The notes beneath the pieces were generated by a model, which saw only the letters and a list, made by a program, of their open reading frames with translations, was not told the DNA's origin and ran no database searches. A DNA stretch of 52,003 bases from positions 1 to 52,003 of the forward strand of contig NZ_FOSK01000021.1 in assembly GCF_900114245.1 (NCBI RefSeq), in the 5' to 3' direction. A program made the position numbers and the translations under genes. The stretch is from Pseudovibrio ascidiaceicola (lineage in GTDB: Bacteria; Pseudomonadota; Alphaproteobacteria; Rhizobiales; Stappiaceae). Within the stretch, counting starts at the first letter, position 1. Each line of letters opens with the position of its first letter. Positions 44,696-52,003 of the stretch are shown here, one piece after another.

Positions 44696-44726
44696 AAACC
44701 CGCCATCTCATTGAGATAGCGGGTTT
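44696..44726. terminator. Bidirectional terminator between soxR remnant and tRNA remnant
   Basis: An 8-bp outer stem aaacccgc with gcgggttt is extended by tctca/tgaga-type pairing. A run before and T run after make it work for soxR and for the minus-strand tRNA. It differs from the terminators at 6600 and 51623, and I read it as the original one of this locus. Confidence 0.85.
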
Positions 44727-44732
44727 AATATT

Positions 44733-44777
44733 TGGTTGCGGGGGTAAGATTTGAACTTACGACCTTCAGGTTATGAG
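44733..44777 (-). other. 3'-end remnant of initiator tRNA gene (att-core copy 2, left end of the 6.95-kb element)
   Basis: Forty-five bases are identical to the 3' part of tRNA-fMet (51680-51724) and to 6661-6705; identity ends just past the anticodon. Left of it lies a locus-type terminator. Right of it, 143 bp on, lies the paired TTGAC motif. There is no 85-bp left motif here, which fits an attL junction (chromosome - core - element arm). Confidence 0.85.
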
Positions 44778-44919
44778 TCTCTAATGTAGCAAAATATACA
44801 ATAATAATTTTCGATAACTTAGTCTTCAGGTCAATAAATATCTATGCAACACACACTAATTGCAGAGACACAACACAATACCAAACGATTTACAGTGAAA
44901 GTAAATAATAATACAGATA

Positions 44920-44935
44920 TTGACGTATTGTTGAC
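44920..44935 (+). repeat. Paired TTGAC arm-type motif at the left end of the 6.95-kb element
   Basis: TTGAC at 44920 and 44931 (11 bp apart) in the pattern TTGACGTNNTGTTGAC, 143 bp after the core end. The 20 bases following it are the end of the creatininase gene region. The motif is the only part conserved with the left att-like site over this interval. Confidence 0.6.
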
Positions 44936-44954
44936 GCCTATCATCGCACGCAAT

Positions 44955-45722
44955 TCACAGTAAATTGTTCATATCTTTCACAATTTCTGAAAGGTTTGCT
45001 ATGACAACATCAGTGATTAACTGTCCTTTTTCTACACTAGCTGTTGTTGGATTTCCCACAATACCACTCCCACCTGAGATCCGTTTCATCGACCGAATAT
45101 AGTCGACCGAGTTTCCACCGACCAAGCCTGCGTCATAACGCTCTCCAACCTCAACAAACTGTAATCCATGCGGCATGCGGTCCAGTTTCACTTTTTGTGG
45201 CTGCGCCAGAAGCATTACAGAGGTTTCGAATTCGCATGCATGCCCAGTTCCAAGCTTCCCGGAGTCTGAGATTGCAGCCAACTGTTCGGAGGCAGCGCGC
45301 CACCAAGCTGTAAACATAATACGGGCATTGTTCCCGTATCGTGCTCCCAATTTTTCTGCAATTACTTTCCCAATTGCATTATTACCGCCGTGTGAATTGA
45401 GAATAAGGATATTTTTGAAGCCGTGATGAAGAACCGATTCAAGAATACCGAGTACATAATTCATGAAAGTTTCATGAGTAACAGTAAGGGATCCAGGAAA
45501 GTCCATATGATGCTCGGAACAGCCAACTTTAACAGACGGTAGAGTTAATACTGCTTCGCCTAGACATTTATTAAGTTCACCTAAAAAGAATTCGCCAATA
45601 TCTGCATCTACGGATAGCGGCAAATGAGGACCATGTTGTTCAATTGCTGCAACATTCAAAACAACCGGCGTTTCACGGTCAATCTTGCCCAGATCTTCAG
45701 TGGTCAGATCTTCCCAAATCAC
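44955..45722 (-). CDS. Creatininase-family amidohydrolase
   Basis: A protein of 255 residues with a GTG start at 45722 (GGGAG upstream; the nearby ATG is out of frame). Metal-site motifs of the creatininase fold are present: AAIEQHGPHLPLSVDADIG (E28, H30, D39/D41), ILNSHGGNNAIG (H111) and GHACEFETSVML (E164, E166). Family members open cyclic amides (creatinine) or cleave formamide and lactam-like bonds. It lies in a metabolic element with RidA and a TRAP importer, so the natural substrate is probably an imported cyclic or acylated nitrogen compound rather than creatinine; unproven. Confidence 0.85.
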   Translation of the reverse strand: MIWEDLTTEDLGKIDRETPVVLNVAAIEQHGPHLPLSVDADIGEFFLGELNKCLGEAVLTLPSVKVGCSEHHMDFPGSLTVTHETFMNYVLGILESVLHHGFKNILILNSHGGNNAIGKVIAEKLGARYGNNARIMFTAWWRAASEQLAAISDSGKLGTGHACEFETSVMLLAQPQKVKLDRMPHGLQFVEVGERYDAGLVGGNSVDYIRSMKRISGGSGIVGNPTTASVEKGQLITDVVIANLSEIVKDMNNLL

Positions 45723-45767
45723 GGCATTCTCCCAAATAAATCAATTCAGCATACAAACCACAAAGGT

Positions 45768-46157
45768 CTAGTTATGCACCGCCCACATCTCAATTTCGAC
45801 TTTGAATGTAGAGAGTAATCCTGCTTGAACTGCCGTCCTCACAGGTCGTGGCTCTGGCATATAATCTTGGTAAACGACGTTAAATCGCTCCCACTCTTCC
45901 AAGTCAGTCAAGAATACATTGACTTTGAAGACATCGCCTAGATCACAGTCGACTGTTTGAAGTTGCTTCAGGCAGTTGTCGAGTGTGACGCGTGTTTGTT
46001 CTTCAATCGTTTCACCGATCACGTTGCCTTCATCATCAAGAGGCGCCTGACCTGAAATCAGAGCAATTTTGTCTGCTTTGACGATTAAGACCGGTGAGTA
46101 TGGGCCAGCTGTCACATGTTGGCTTGCCTCTGAGGGAAGATGTTTTCCGATTTCCAT
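45768..46157 (-). CDS. RidA-family protein (enamine/imine deaminase type)
   Basis: A protein of 129 residues of the YjgF/YER057c/UK114 family. It has the ring-forming core VTAGPYSPVLIVKADKIALI, the LISGQAPLDDEGNVIG turn, and the C-terminal catalytic region PRPVRTAVQAGLLSTFKVEI in which the conserved Arg and Glu are kept. RidA proteins hydrolyse reactive enamines and imines or aminoacrylates produced in catabolism. Its place next to a creatininase-like and an enolase-superfamily enzyme suggests it handles an enamine-type intermediate of that pathway. Confidence 0.87.
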   Translation of the reverse strand: MEIGKHLPSEASQHVTAGPYSPVLIVKADKIALISGQAPLDDEGNVIGETIEEQTRVTLDNCLKQLQTVDCDLGDVFKVNVFLTDLEEWERFNVVYQDYMPEPRPVRTAVQAGLLSTFKVEIEMWAVHN

Positions 46158-46173
46158 GTGAATTTACCTCCAC

Positions 46174-46854
46174 TTATGTGTTTACGCTCAGTATCATTTT
46201 GTCGAGAAATTCCCGGCTTGCAGCCTCAGCTTTCTCAGGGTTATTTTGTTCTACGGGCTCAGCAATGGTCTCTAAAGAGCGAACCATGTTGTTTCTGATG
46301 ACTAAACTTACGCGTGTTTTGGGCCGTTCACCGCCAAAGCGGACGTCCTCACGTGCCTTAATGATTAAATCGAAGATATGTAGGAGGAAGCCATTTTCGG
46401 TGATCTCGTAAAGAAGACGAAAGAATTGATAAACGCTCTCTTTGTAGTCGAGCCAATCTTCAGGATTAGAAACACGTTCTAACCGTTTACGCAGCTCCTG
46501 CTTATGATCTGAAGTGGCATATCGGGCAGCAGTGGCAATAACCCAGGGTTCAAATGCCGCTCTGGCTTCGACGTGTTCTGCCAAGTTACCCTTAGTAATA
46601 TCTACTCCGTGATCAAACGTTTCGACAGCACTATCTAGGTGATCGGAAACGAAGGTTCCGCTTCCAATCTTTCGAAAGATCAGACCTTTCTCTTCAAGGT
46701 TCTGCAGGACACGTTGTACCGCACCTCGACTGACACCAAACTGATCAGCAAATGCACGCTCTGTTGGCAGGCGTTGCCCTGGATTAAGATCGCCGTTTCT
46801 CAACGCACTCAGCAAGTGAGTATGGAGATCTGTTGAGTGTGCGTCCTGTTTCAT
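46174..46854 (-). CDS. GntR-family regulator (FadR/FCD type)
   Basis: A protein of 226 residues from the ATG at 46854; a TTG nine codons earlier is the alternative. Winged HTH: QRLPTERAFADQFGVSRGAV, then VLQNLEEKGLIFRKIGSG. The helical FCD sensor domain follows (EHVEARAAFEPWVIATAARY, metal/acid-binding histidines late in the domain). Such regulators usually repress catabolic and TRAP genes and sense an acid or sugar acid. It is divergent from the TRAP operon, and phased TCCAAT repeats lie in the gap. Confidence 0.87.
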   Translation of the reverse strand: MKQDAHSTDLHTHLLSALRNGDLNPGQRLPTERAFADQFGVSRGAVQRVLQNLEEKGLIFRKIGSGTFVSDHLDSAVETFDHGVDITKGNLAEHVEARAAFEPWVIATAARYATSDHKQELRKRLERVSNPEDWLDYKESVYQFFRLLYEITENGFLLHIFDLIIKAREDVRFGGERPKTRVSLVIRNNMVRSLETIAEPVEQNNPEKAEAASREFLDKMILSVNT

Positions 46855-47157
46855 AACTCTCGTATTTCCCCAAATAAGCAAAACTTTATGAGGCCCTAAT
46901 ATACCCGACTCTCTTTAGGCGCACCATTTTGATAGCAATAGATCGAACAATCAACCAAAATAGCACCAATTCAATCCAATTTTCGATATATCACCACAAT
47001 TTTGCTGAGTACAGACGCTGTAATACGTAATTCATTTTCGTTGACTTATAGATATTTCAGTCCAATATAGATCCAATAAGATCCAATTATGATGCGAATC
47101 TAGCTCGTGATTGGTCCAACATAGACGTTATGCGCGTTTCATTGGTGGGAGATTTAT
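46855..47157. promoter_or_regulatory. Divergent gntR / TRAP control region with phased repeats
   Basis: TCCAAT occurs at 47061, 47072 and 47082 (11 and 10 bp apart, one helical turn) and again at 46975, on the plus strand. This is AT-rich DNA with the TRAP ribosome site GGGAG at its end. The array is a candidate binding region for the GntR protein. Confidence 0.55.
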
Positions 47158-47691
47158 ATGCGCAGCTTTTGTGGGCAAGCCTCTCGGATTATCGACACTG
47201 TACTGAACAAGATTATAATTGCGATGTTCGCCGTTTTACTCTTCGACGTATGGTTCGCAGTCCTGGATCGTTACATCTTCAAGTGGCAAGTCATCTGGGT
47301 GGAAGAAGCAGCACGCTACCTAATGGTGTGGACCATGCTATTAGCGATTGCGACGGCTATGTACCGGAGACAACACGTCTTCATCTCGTTTATCTACGAA
47401 AAAGCACCAGAAAGGCAGCGCCTGCTGCTTGCAGCATTCATTGATCTTGTGAGCATCACCGTCTTTTTTAGTATTGCTCTTCTGTCTATCAGTTTCGCTT
47501 TTAAGGCTCTCGGTACACGTACCTCAATTTTTGGAATGCCTCTGACTGTTCCTCATGCTGCGGTCGGTGTGTCCTTCTTCCTCACCGCAGTTCAGCTTTC
47601 TCTCGTGTTTATCCGTGATTTCGGCAAACTTCCCGTTCAAATATTGGAAGTGGATGTTTCCAACAGAGCAAATCAGGAGGCAGACCAGTGA
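47158..47691 (+). CDS. TRAP transporter small permease (DctQ type)
   Basis: A protein of 177 residues with four membrane spans; first span IIIAMFAVLLFDVWFAVLDR, then WVEEAARYLMVWTMLLAIA with the family-typical EEAARY. A ribosome site GGGAG lies seven bases upstream. It stabilises the large TRAP permease. Its stop overlaps the next start (GTGA), so the two are translated together. Confidence 0.9.
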   Translation: MRSFCGQASRIIDTVLNKIIIAMFAVLLFDVWFAVLDRYIFKWQVIWVEEAARYLMVWTMLLAIATAMYRRQHVFISFIYEKAPERQRLLLAAFIDLVSITVFFSIALLSISFAFKALGTRTSIFGMPLTVPHAAVGVSFFLTAVQLSLVFIRDFGKLPVQILEVDVSNRANQEADQ

Positions 47692-48977
47692 TCGTTGCAC
47701 TATTATTTGTTGTTAGCTTGCTGATTGGCTTGCCAATTGGGGTCGCAATTGGGGTTGCTACTTTTGCCGGTTACATCGCTCTTGGTGGTGGGATCGTTGA
47801 TAATAACTTCCTCGTCATGATCCCAAGCAAAATTTTCTCGGCCTTAAACAGTTTTGCTTTTTTGGCCATGCCGTTCTTCATTTTGGCCGGCGAAATCATG
47901 AACAAAACTGGGATTACAGACCGAATTCTTCTGTTTGCTAAGGCGCTTGTCGGGCACTGGCGTGGAGGTTTGGCACATACAAATATGCTCGCCTCATTGT
48001 TGTTTGCCGGTGTCTCGGGTTCCGCTACAGCAGACGCGGCTGCATTTGGCAGAACTCTTGTTCCTGCTATGGTACGCAACGGTTATATTCGGTCCTATGC
48101 CTGTGCAATTACAGCAGCTGGCTCTATCGTAGGGCCAACTGTCCCACCCTCCAGTTTAATGGTGCTTTACGGTTCCATTATGGGGGTTTCTATTGCGGGC
48201 TTGTTTGCCTCAGGGATCCTTCCTGGTGTTGTTATTACACTGCTGTGCATGGCAATGATAACTCTCACAGCCAGAGCCAAAAATCTTCCTCGCGAAGATG
48301 TCCTCCTTAGTCGGCGCATTGTTTGGGCTGCTTTCAAAAAAGCGTTTCTGGCTCTTCTGATGCCCGGTATCATTCTTGGCGGCATTTTGGGCGGTATTGT
48401 TACGCCCACAGAAGCCGCCGCTATCGCTGTTGGCTATGCTCTTTTCATCGGCATGTTCGTTTACAAAAATCTAAAGCTTTCAGACCTACCCGAGATTTTG
48501 GCTAGAACTGCTCGCATCAACGGCGTTGTATTTCTTATCGTAGCGATTGCATCAGCACTTGGCTGGTGGCTTGGGTTTGAGCGCATTCCACAGAATCTCT
48601 CCAAAGGTTTGCTTGCCCTCAGCGACAACAAAGACCTCATTTTGTTGATGTTGATTGGAATCCTGCTTGCCTTCGGCATGGTCATGGATATTGCCGCCGT
48701 GCTTATCATCATGGGTCCTGTCCTTTTGCCAATAATGGCTCAAATTGGTCTAGATCCCATTCATGCAGGTATTATCGTCGTCCTTGCTCTGAATATTTCT
48801 CTTATGACCCCACCAATTGGCGCATGCCTCTTCGTACTTTCGTCTGTAACCGGCGAGAGGATTGGTGGGATCATGAAAGATCTCTGGCCCTTCCTTTTGC
48901 TGGAAGTAGCCATACTACTGGGTTTTGCATTCTTGCCGGATGTAGCCCTCTTCATTCCGAGACTGCTCGGCTTCTAA
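47688..48977 (+). CDS. TRAP transporter large permease (DctM type)
   Basis: A protein of 429 residues with a GTG start and AGGAGG upstream; about twelve hydrophobic segments. Family blocks: FLAMPFFILAGEIMNKTGIT, GVSGSATADAAAFGRTLVPA, GSIVGPTVPPSSLMVLYGSI and VTPTEAAAIAVGYALF. It is the sodium-driven channel of a TRAP importer for an organic acid or sugar acid. Confidence 0.93.
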   Translation: MIVALLFVVSLLIGLPIGVAIGVATFAGYIALGGGIVDNNFLVMIPSKIFSALNSFAFLAMPFFILAGEIMNKTGITDRILLFAKALVGHWRGGLAHTNMLASLLFAGVSGSATADAAAFGRTLVPAMVRNGYIRSYACAITAAGSIVGPTVPPSSLMVLYGSIMGVSIAGLFASGILPGVVITLLCMAMITLTARAKNLPREDVLLSRRIVWAAFKKAFLALLMPGIILGGILGGIVTPTEAAAIAVGYALFIGMFVYKNLKLSDLPEILARTARINGVVFLIVAIASALGWWLGFERIPQNLSKGLLALSDNKDLILLMLIGILLAFGMVMDIAAVLIIMGPVLLPIMAQIGLDPIHAGIIVVLALNISLMTPPIGACLFVLSSVTGERIGGIMKDLWPFLLLEVAILLGFAFLPDVALFIPRLLGF

Positions 48978-49007
48978 AATCTCTGGACATAATTGGGAGT
49001 TAATACC

Positions 49008-50042
49008 ATGAGATCTTTAAAAACGTTGCTTGCTACCGTTTGCATGACCGCTCTTTTGGGAGGAGCTGCGCACGCTGAACTGATGCGTATTGGCCATGAT
49101 GCACCTCCGGAAGCAAAAGGAAATGTGACACACGCCTATTCCGCTGTATTAGGTGCATCTGTTGAAGCTGCCACCAATGGTGATATTGATGTAGAAATTT
49201 ATCCAAACAACCAATTAGGCAGCAGTGAAGAGCGACTACAACAGGTTCGAGATGGAATCATTCAGGGCACGATCGCATCTCTTGGTTCATTGACACCTGT
49301 GTACCCTGACCTAGATATTTTGAACTTACCGTTCGCTTTCGACAATATGGCTTCCGTCTACAAAGTATATGGAGGTGAGTTTGGCACAAAGCTGGCCAAA
49401 GCTATAGAGGCAAAGCTTGGAGATGTTGTGGTTTTGGGCATTGCCGATCCAGGCGGCTTCTTTGCACTAACCAATTCAAAGAAGCCAGTTAAAACGCTAG
49501 AAGACTTCAAAGGCATGCGCATTCGGACGATGACTGTGCCGGCACATCAGCGTCTTATTCAAGCTTTGGGTGCAGAAGCCTATCCGCTGGCTTGGAGCGA
49601 AGTTTATACTGGTCTTCAGACAGGTGTTATTGATGGACAAATGAATCCAGTCCCGACCGTATACCGGACAAAGCTCTACGAAGTGCAGACAGCAACAAGC
49701 CTGATCAAGCACCTCTATAACCCATTGTTCTTCCTTGTGAATAAACAGTTCTTTGAAGGTTTATCACCAGAACAACAGGACATCCTACGTGCTTCTAGCA
49801 TGGAAGCTGTTGTTGCAACGCGCGGATTGGGTCGTATTTCTGAAGCCGAAGATACCATTGATCTCAAGGAAAAAATGGTCGTAAACACCCCATCCAAAGA
49901 TGAGCTTGCCAGAATGCGCGAAGTTGCAGTGAGCGAGATGGACAAGTATTTTAATGAAACTCTGACAGACAGCGGAAAAACTCTGCTGACAGAGTTTAAA
50001 GCTGCAATCAATAAGGCAAACGCCTCTGTTTATCTGAAGTAG
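49008..50042 (+). CDS. TRAP transporter substrate-binding protein (DctP type)
   Basis: A protein of 344 residues from the ATG at 49008 (GGGAG upstream; a frame five codons longer is unlikely). Signal peptide residues 1-24 (MTALLGGAAHA before ELMRIGHD). Body motifs are LGSSEERLQQVRDGIIQGTI, FKGMRIRTMTVPAH with the carboxylate-binding Arg, and TGVIDGQMNPVPTVYRTKLY. Specificity cannot be read, but carboxylates and sugar acids are typical ligands. Confidence 0.92.
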   Translation: MRSLKTLLATVCMTALLGGAAHAELMRIGHDAPPEAKGNVTHAYSAVLGASVEAATNGDIDVEIYPNNQLGSSEERLQQVRDGIIQGTIASLGSLTPVYPDLDILNLPFAFDNMASVYKVYGGEFGTKLAKAIEAKLGDVVVLGIADPGGFFALTNSKKPVKTLEDFKGMRIRTMTVPAHQRLIQALGAEAYPLAWSEVYTGLQTGVIDGQMNPVPTVYRTKLYEVQTATSLIKHLYNPLFFLVNKQFFEGLSPEQQDILRASSMEAVVATRGLGRISEAEDTIDLKEKMVVNTPSKDELARMREVAVSEMDKYFNETLTDSGKTLLTEFKAAINKANASVYLK

Positions 50043-50111
50043 ACATCAAAAAGATTTCATGGTCGGAGGTTTAACTCCGGCCATTTTCTCCTGTCACTAT
50101 CGGTAGCTCCA

Positions 50112-51251
50112 ATGACAAAGCATACAATCAAGAAATTCGAATTCACAGAAGTCATCGTTCGTGCAAATCCAGGCGTTATCAACTCTGCTACGCTGAACAA
50201 ACCATTGCATATGCTTCCCGTGGGAGCAAAAGGAACATGGTCAACTCAGTTTGATGAATTACCAAAGCTCATTGTGCGCATGACACTATCTGACGGTACA
50301 GTTGGCTATGGCGAATTTATGAGAGATCATAATACCAAGCTAGTAAAGGATATCGCAGATAGCCTATTAGGCGTTGCCATCGAAGACCTTAGTCTCCAGC
50401 AACTACCTATATTGCTCTCACGAGAATATGACGGCTTTGAATGCGCGATTTGGGATGCTGCAGCCAAGCTACAAGGCCTCCCCCTCCACAAACTGCTTGG
50501 AGGAGCGCTTCAAGAAAAGGTCAAAGTTACTGCTTGGTCCAGCCACAGAACTTTGGATGAAGTTGGCCCATGGGTAAGGCAATATCAGGACCTAGGATTT
50601 GAAACGATCAAGTTCAAAGCAGACCTCGAAGATGATGTCGTTGGCATGTGTGAAAAAATTGCGGCACATGCTCCCAAGATGAAGGTGATTTTTGATCCTA
50701 ATCAACGATTTGAAAACCTGGGAGAAACAAAGAAAATAGTGCGGGGCCTTGAGAAAATTGGAAACGTTATGATTCTAGAAGATCCAATGCCGATTTGGAT
50801 GCTTCAGGACTACAAAGCCCTTCGCGAGTTTACAGACATCCGCATCATCCGACATATCTCATTGCCTTACATCTGGCAGGGTCAACGTCAGCACGACATT
50901 ATTAATGCCTTGGCACATCAAGCAGTTGATGGATTTAACTTTAATGGTGGTCTCTCAGCCTTCCATCGACTAGCACAGGTTGCTCATTGCGCAAACTTCT
51001 ACTTCTGGCACGGCTCTGAAGTGGATTTGGGAATTCTAGAAGCCATGTATGTGCATCAGGCCGCAGCTACTCAAAACTGCATTTGGCCAAGTGACATATT
51101 CGGACGCCACATACGCTCTCACGATCTCCTCAAAACGCCATTGAAATTTGAACCTCCTTTTGTTCAAATTCCTCAAGGACCTGGATTAGGAATTGAGCTA
51201 GATGAAGACGCCATCAGCCAGTTCAAGACAACTGAGTTTGTCGTAGGCTAG
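50112..51251 (+). CDS. Enolase-superfamily (mandelate racemase/MLE-type) enzyme with an unusual metal site
   Basis: A protein of 379 residues. The C-terminal barrel has the MR-type K-x-K at IKFKAD (K167, K169), metal ligands D195 (IFDPNQRF) and E223 (ILEDPMP), and the NFNGG loop. The third acidic metal ligand expected near residue 248 is replaced by His (RHISLP). A His at 300 (FWHGSEVD) and D273 could make a mandelate-racemase-like dyad. Family members racemise, cyclise or dehydrate carboxylates. It closes the TRAP operon and probably acts on the imported acid. The reaction cannot be named; the altered ligand set suggests an uncommon subgroup. Confidence 0.82.
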   Translation: MTKHTIKKFEFTEVIVRANPGVINSATLNKPLHMLPVGAKGTWSTQFDELPKLIVRMTLSDGTVGYGEFMRDHNTKLVKDIADSLLGVAIEDLSLQQLPILLSREYDGFECAIWDAAAKLQGLPLHKLLGGALQEKVKVTAWSSHRTLDEVGPWVRQYQDLGFETIKFKADLEDDVVGMCEKIAAHAPKMKVIFDPNQRFENLGETKKIVRGLEKIGNVMILEDPMPIWMLQDYKALREFTDIRIIRHISLPYIWQGQRQHDIINALAHQAVDGFNFNGGLSAFHRLAQVAHCANFYFWHGSEVDLGILEAMYVHQAAATQNCIWPSDIFGRHIRSHDLLKTPLKFEPPFVQIPQGPGLGIELDEDAISQFKTTEFVVG

Positions 51252-51266
51252 TTCATCCGTAAAACA

Positions 51267-51297
51267 GCAACGCCGTCAGATTTTGTATCGGCGTTGC
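51267..51297 (+). terminator. Hairpin behind the TRAP operon
   Basis: A perfect 9-bp stem (gcaacgccg with cggcgttgc, 13-base loop) lies 16 bases behind the stop. It has no long T run, so termination may be partial. Confidence 0.6.
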
Positions 51298-51594
51298 ATT
51301 CATCAAAACCATTGCTCTTTTCATACAAAGATCTCAGGTCCATCAGAAGCCGCAAGGATAGAGCCTTTCAATAAGCGATTTAAGTACAGATGCTGTTCGT
51401 TAAATAACGATTGCTTTTAGCCCGCATACCCTTCCGATGTATTTTACCTTATATGATAAACTTCACGTAGATAAATCGAACTTCACCATCGTTTGTCGTT
51501 TCGGCTAAGGAACATGAGTTACCTGCCGATGACCAGCCTAGATTTCTCACAGTCAAGCATCCTATCGATTGTTAACTCATGCCTGCATCAAATG
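51298..51594. other. Gene-free right end of the 6.95-kb element
   Basis: About 300 bp without coding frame or recognisable site, ending at the paired TTGAC motif. Confidence 0.4.
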
Positions 51595-51610
51595 TTGACG
51601 TTGTGTTGAC
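51595..51610 (+). repeat. Paired TTGAC arm-type motif at the right end of the 6.95-kb element
   Basis: TTGAC at 51595 and 51606, 11 bp apart, 85 bp before the core at 51680. The spacing is identical to the left att-like site (6576 before 6661), and the bases between motif and core are largely conserved too. Confidence 0.6.
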
Positions 51611-51622
51611 ACGAACGCAAAA

Positions 51623-51650
51623 AGCCCTGAGCGGTTGGCTCAGGGCTTTT
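51623..51650. terminator. Terminator behind tRNA-fMet, supplied by the element
   Basis: A 10-bp stem agccctgagc with gctcagggct and a ggttg loop is flanked by A and T runs, 30 bases beyond the CCA end of the tRNA on its minus strand. It ends rRNA-operon transcription at the element edge. Its equivalent at 6600-6632 has compensated changes in the inner stem. Confidence 0.85.
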
Positions 51651-51679
51651 GTTATATGTTTGATCTATTGATCGAATTT

Positions 51680-51756
<77 letters not shown>

Positions 51757-51810
51757 GTAATCTGTTATGTTCATGTTTTATTTTGAAGATTTGTCGGTGT
51801 GGATTATTCA

Positions 51811-51928
51811 TGCCCGGCGGCGCCCTACTCTCCCGCGTCTTAAGACGAAGTACCATTGGCGCAGGGGCGTTTCACTTCCGAGTTCGGGATGGGATCGGGT
51901 GGGGGCGCCCCGCCATAGCCACCGGGCA
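51811..51928 (-). rRNA. rrf: 5S ribosomal RNA
   Basis: About 118 nt on the minus strand, with the conserved blocks CCGATCCCATCCCGAACTCG and GGGAGAGTAGG and pairing ends TGCCCGGTGGC with GCCGCCGGGCA. It lies 54 bp upstream of tRNA-fMet in the same operon. Beyond it (51929-52003) is 23S-5S spacer with an 8-bp stem (tggcactt with aagtgcca), possibly a processing signal; the 23S gene itself is outside the window. Confidence 0.95.
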
Positions 51929-52003
51929 GGAATAAGTCACACTGACTTTTGAACTGGTCTGAGATGGCACTTTTTTGAAGTGCCAATGTTGTTTCCAAGT
52001 TAT

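Noticed and set aside
6661-44777. A single 38-kb genomic island between the first two tRNA remnants
   Set aside because: The site at 44733 lacks the 85-bp arm motif a right end should have, and a native-looking terminator and soxR remnant adjoin it instead, so the two sites are not a matching pair of ends.
6576-51610. TTGAC pairs as sigma-70 -35 boxes
   Set aside because: They occur in pairs 11 bp apart at fixed distances from tRNA remnants, with no suitable -10 element 16-18 bp downstream in all cases.

Overview
The window looks like chromosomal DNA of a marine-type alphaproteobacterium, probably Rhizobiales/Stappiaceae. Pseudovibrio-like is a guess from moderate G+C and gene content, not shown. 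Reasons: a ribosomal operon ending 5S rRNA - initiator tRNA at the right edge; an initiator tRNA whose anticodon stem begins A:U rather than G:C, a variant I recall from rhizobia; and many LacI, ABC and TRAP sugar/acid uptake systems. No ribosomal protein or phylogenetic marker gene is present, so the taxon is an inference.

Layout. (1) 1-5208, minus: 5' part of a giant autotransporter adhesin built of roughly 285-residue modules, running off the left edge; a Crp/Fnr regulator lies upstream of it. (2) 6576-6863: an attachment-site-like segment made of a 3' remnant of the initiator tRNA gene flanked on both sides by paired TTGAC motifs. (3) 7032-13633: an AT-rich capsule/surface-glycan block in two divergent arms. 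It holds a 902-residue fusion of a capsule-synthesis-like half with a GT29 sialyltransferase-like half, a glycosyltransferase, a frameshifted glycosyltransferase, a methyltransferase and a KpsC-type protein. (4) 14169-20175: a graveyard of an integrative element (tyrosine integrase, excisionase-like and replication-type HTH genes, DUF6362), all broken by stops or frameshifts, followed by about 2 kb with almost no genes. (5) 20176-32494: a myo-inositol catabolic regulon: iolDCBJ on the minus strand, divergent iolE plus an inositol-dehydrogenase-like gene, a LacI repressor, and a ribose/inositol-type ABC transporter. LacI-type palindromes sit at the three operon promoters. (6) 33077-44017: a second sugar/polyol cluster: phytanoyl-CoA-dioxygenase-like enzyme, two LacI regulators, two TIM-barrel isomerase/epimerase enzymes, a CUT1 ABC transporter and a second Gfo/Idh/MocA oxidoreductase. 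(7) 44287-44649: a soxR gene lacking its DNA-binding half, next to a terminator and a second tRNA remnant. (8) 44733-51727: a compact 6.95-kb element bounded by tRNA remnants, carrying creatininase-like, RidA, GntR, TRAP transporter and enolase-superfamily genes but no recombinase. (9) 51680-51928: the intact initiator tRNA and 5S rRNA.

How it fits together. The three copies of the tRNA 3' end are identical over 45 bp. The paired TTGAC motifs sit at exactly the same distance from the core wherever they occur: 85 bp on the low-coordinate side at two sites and 143 bp on the high-coordinate side at two sites. This is the architecture expected of integrase arm sites around a tRNA crossover core, and it defines the 6.95-kb element as an integrated metabolic cassette at an rRNA-operon-linked tRNA. 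The element also supplies a replacement terminator just behind the tRNA. The accessory content is mainly catabolic (inositol, an unknown glycoside or polyol, an unknown TRAP-imported acid) and cell-surface (adhesin, capsule), consistent with a host- or particle-associated lifestyle.
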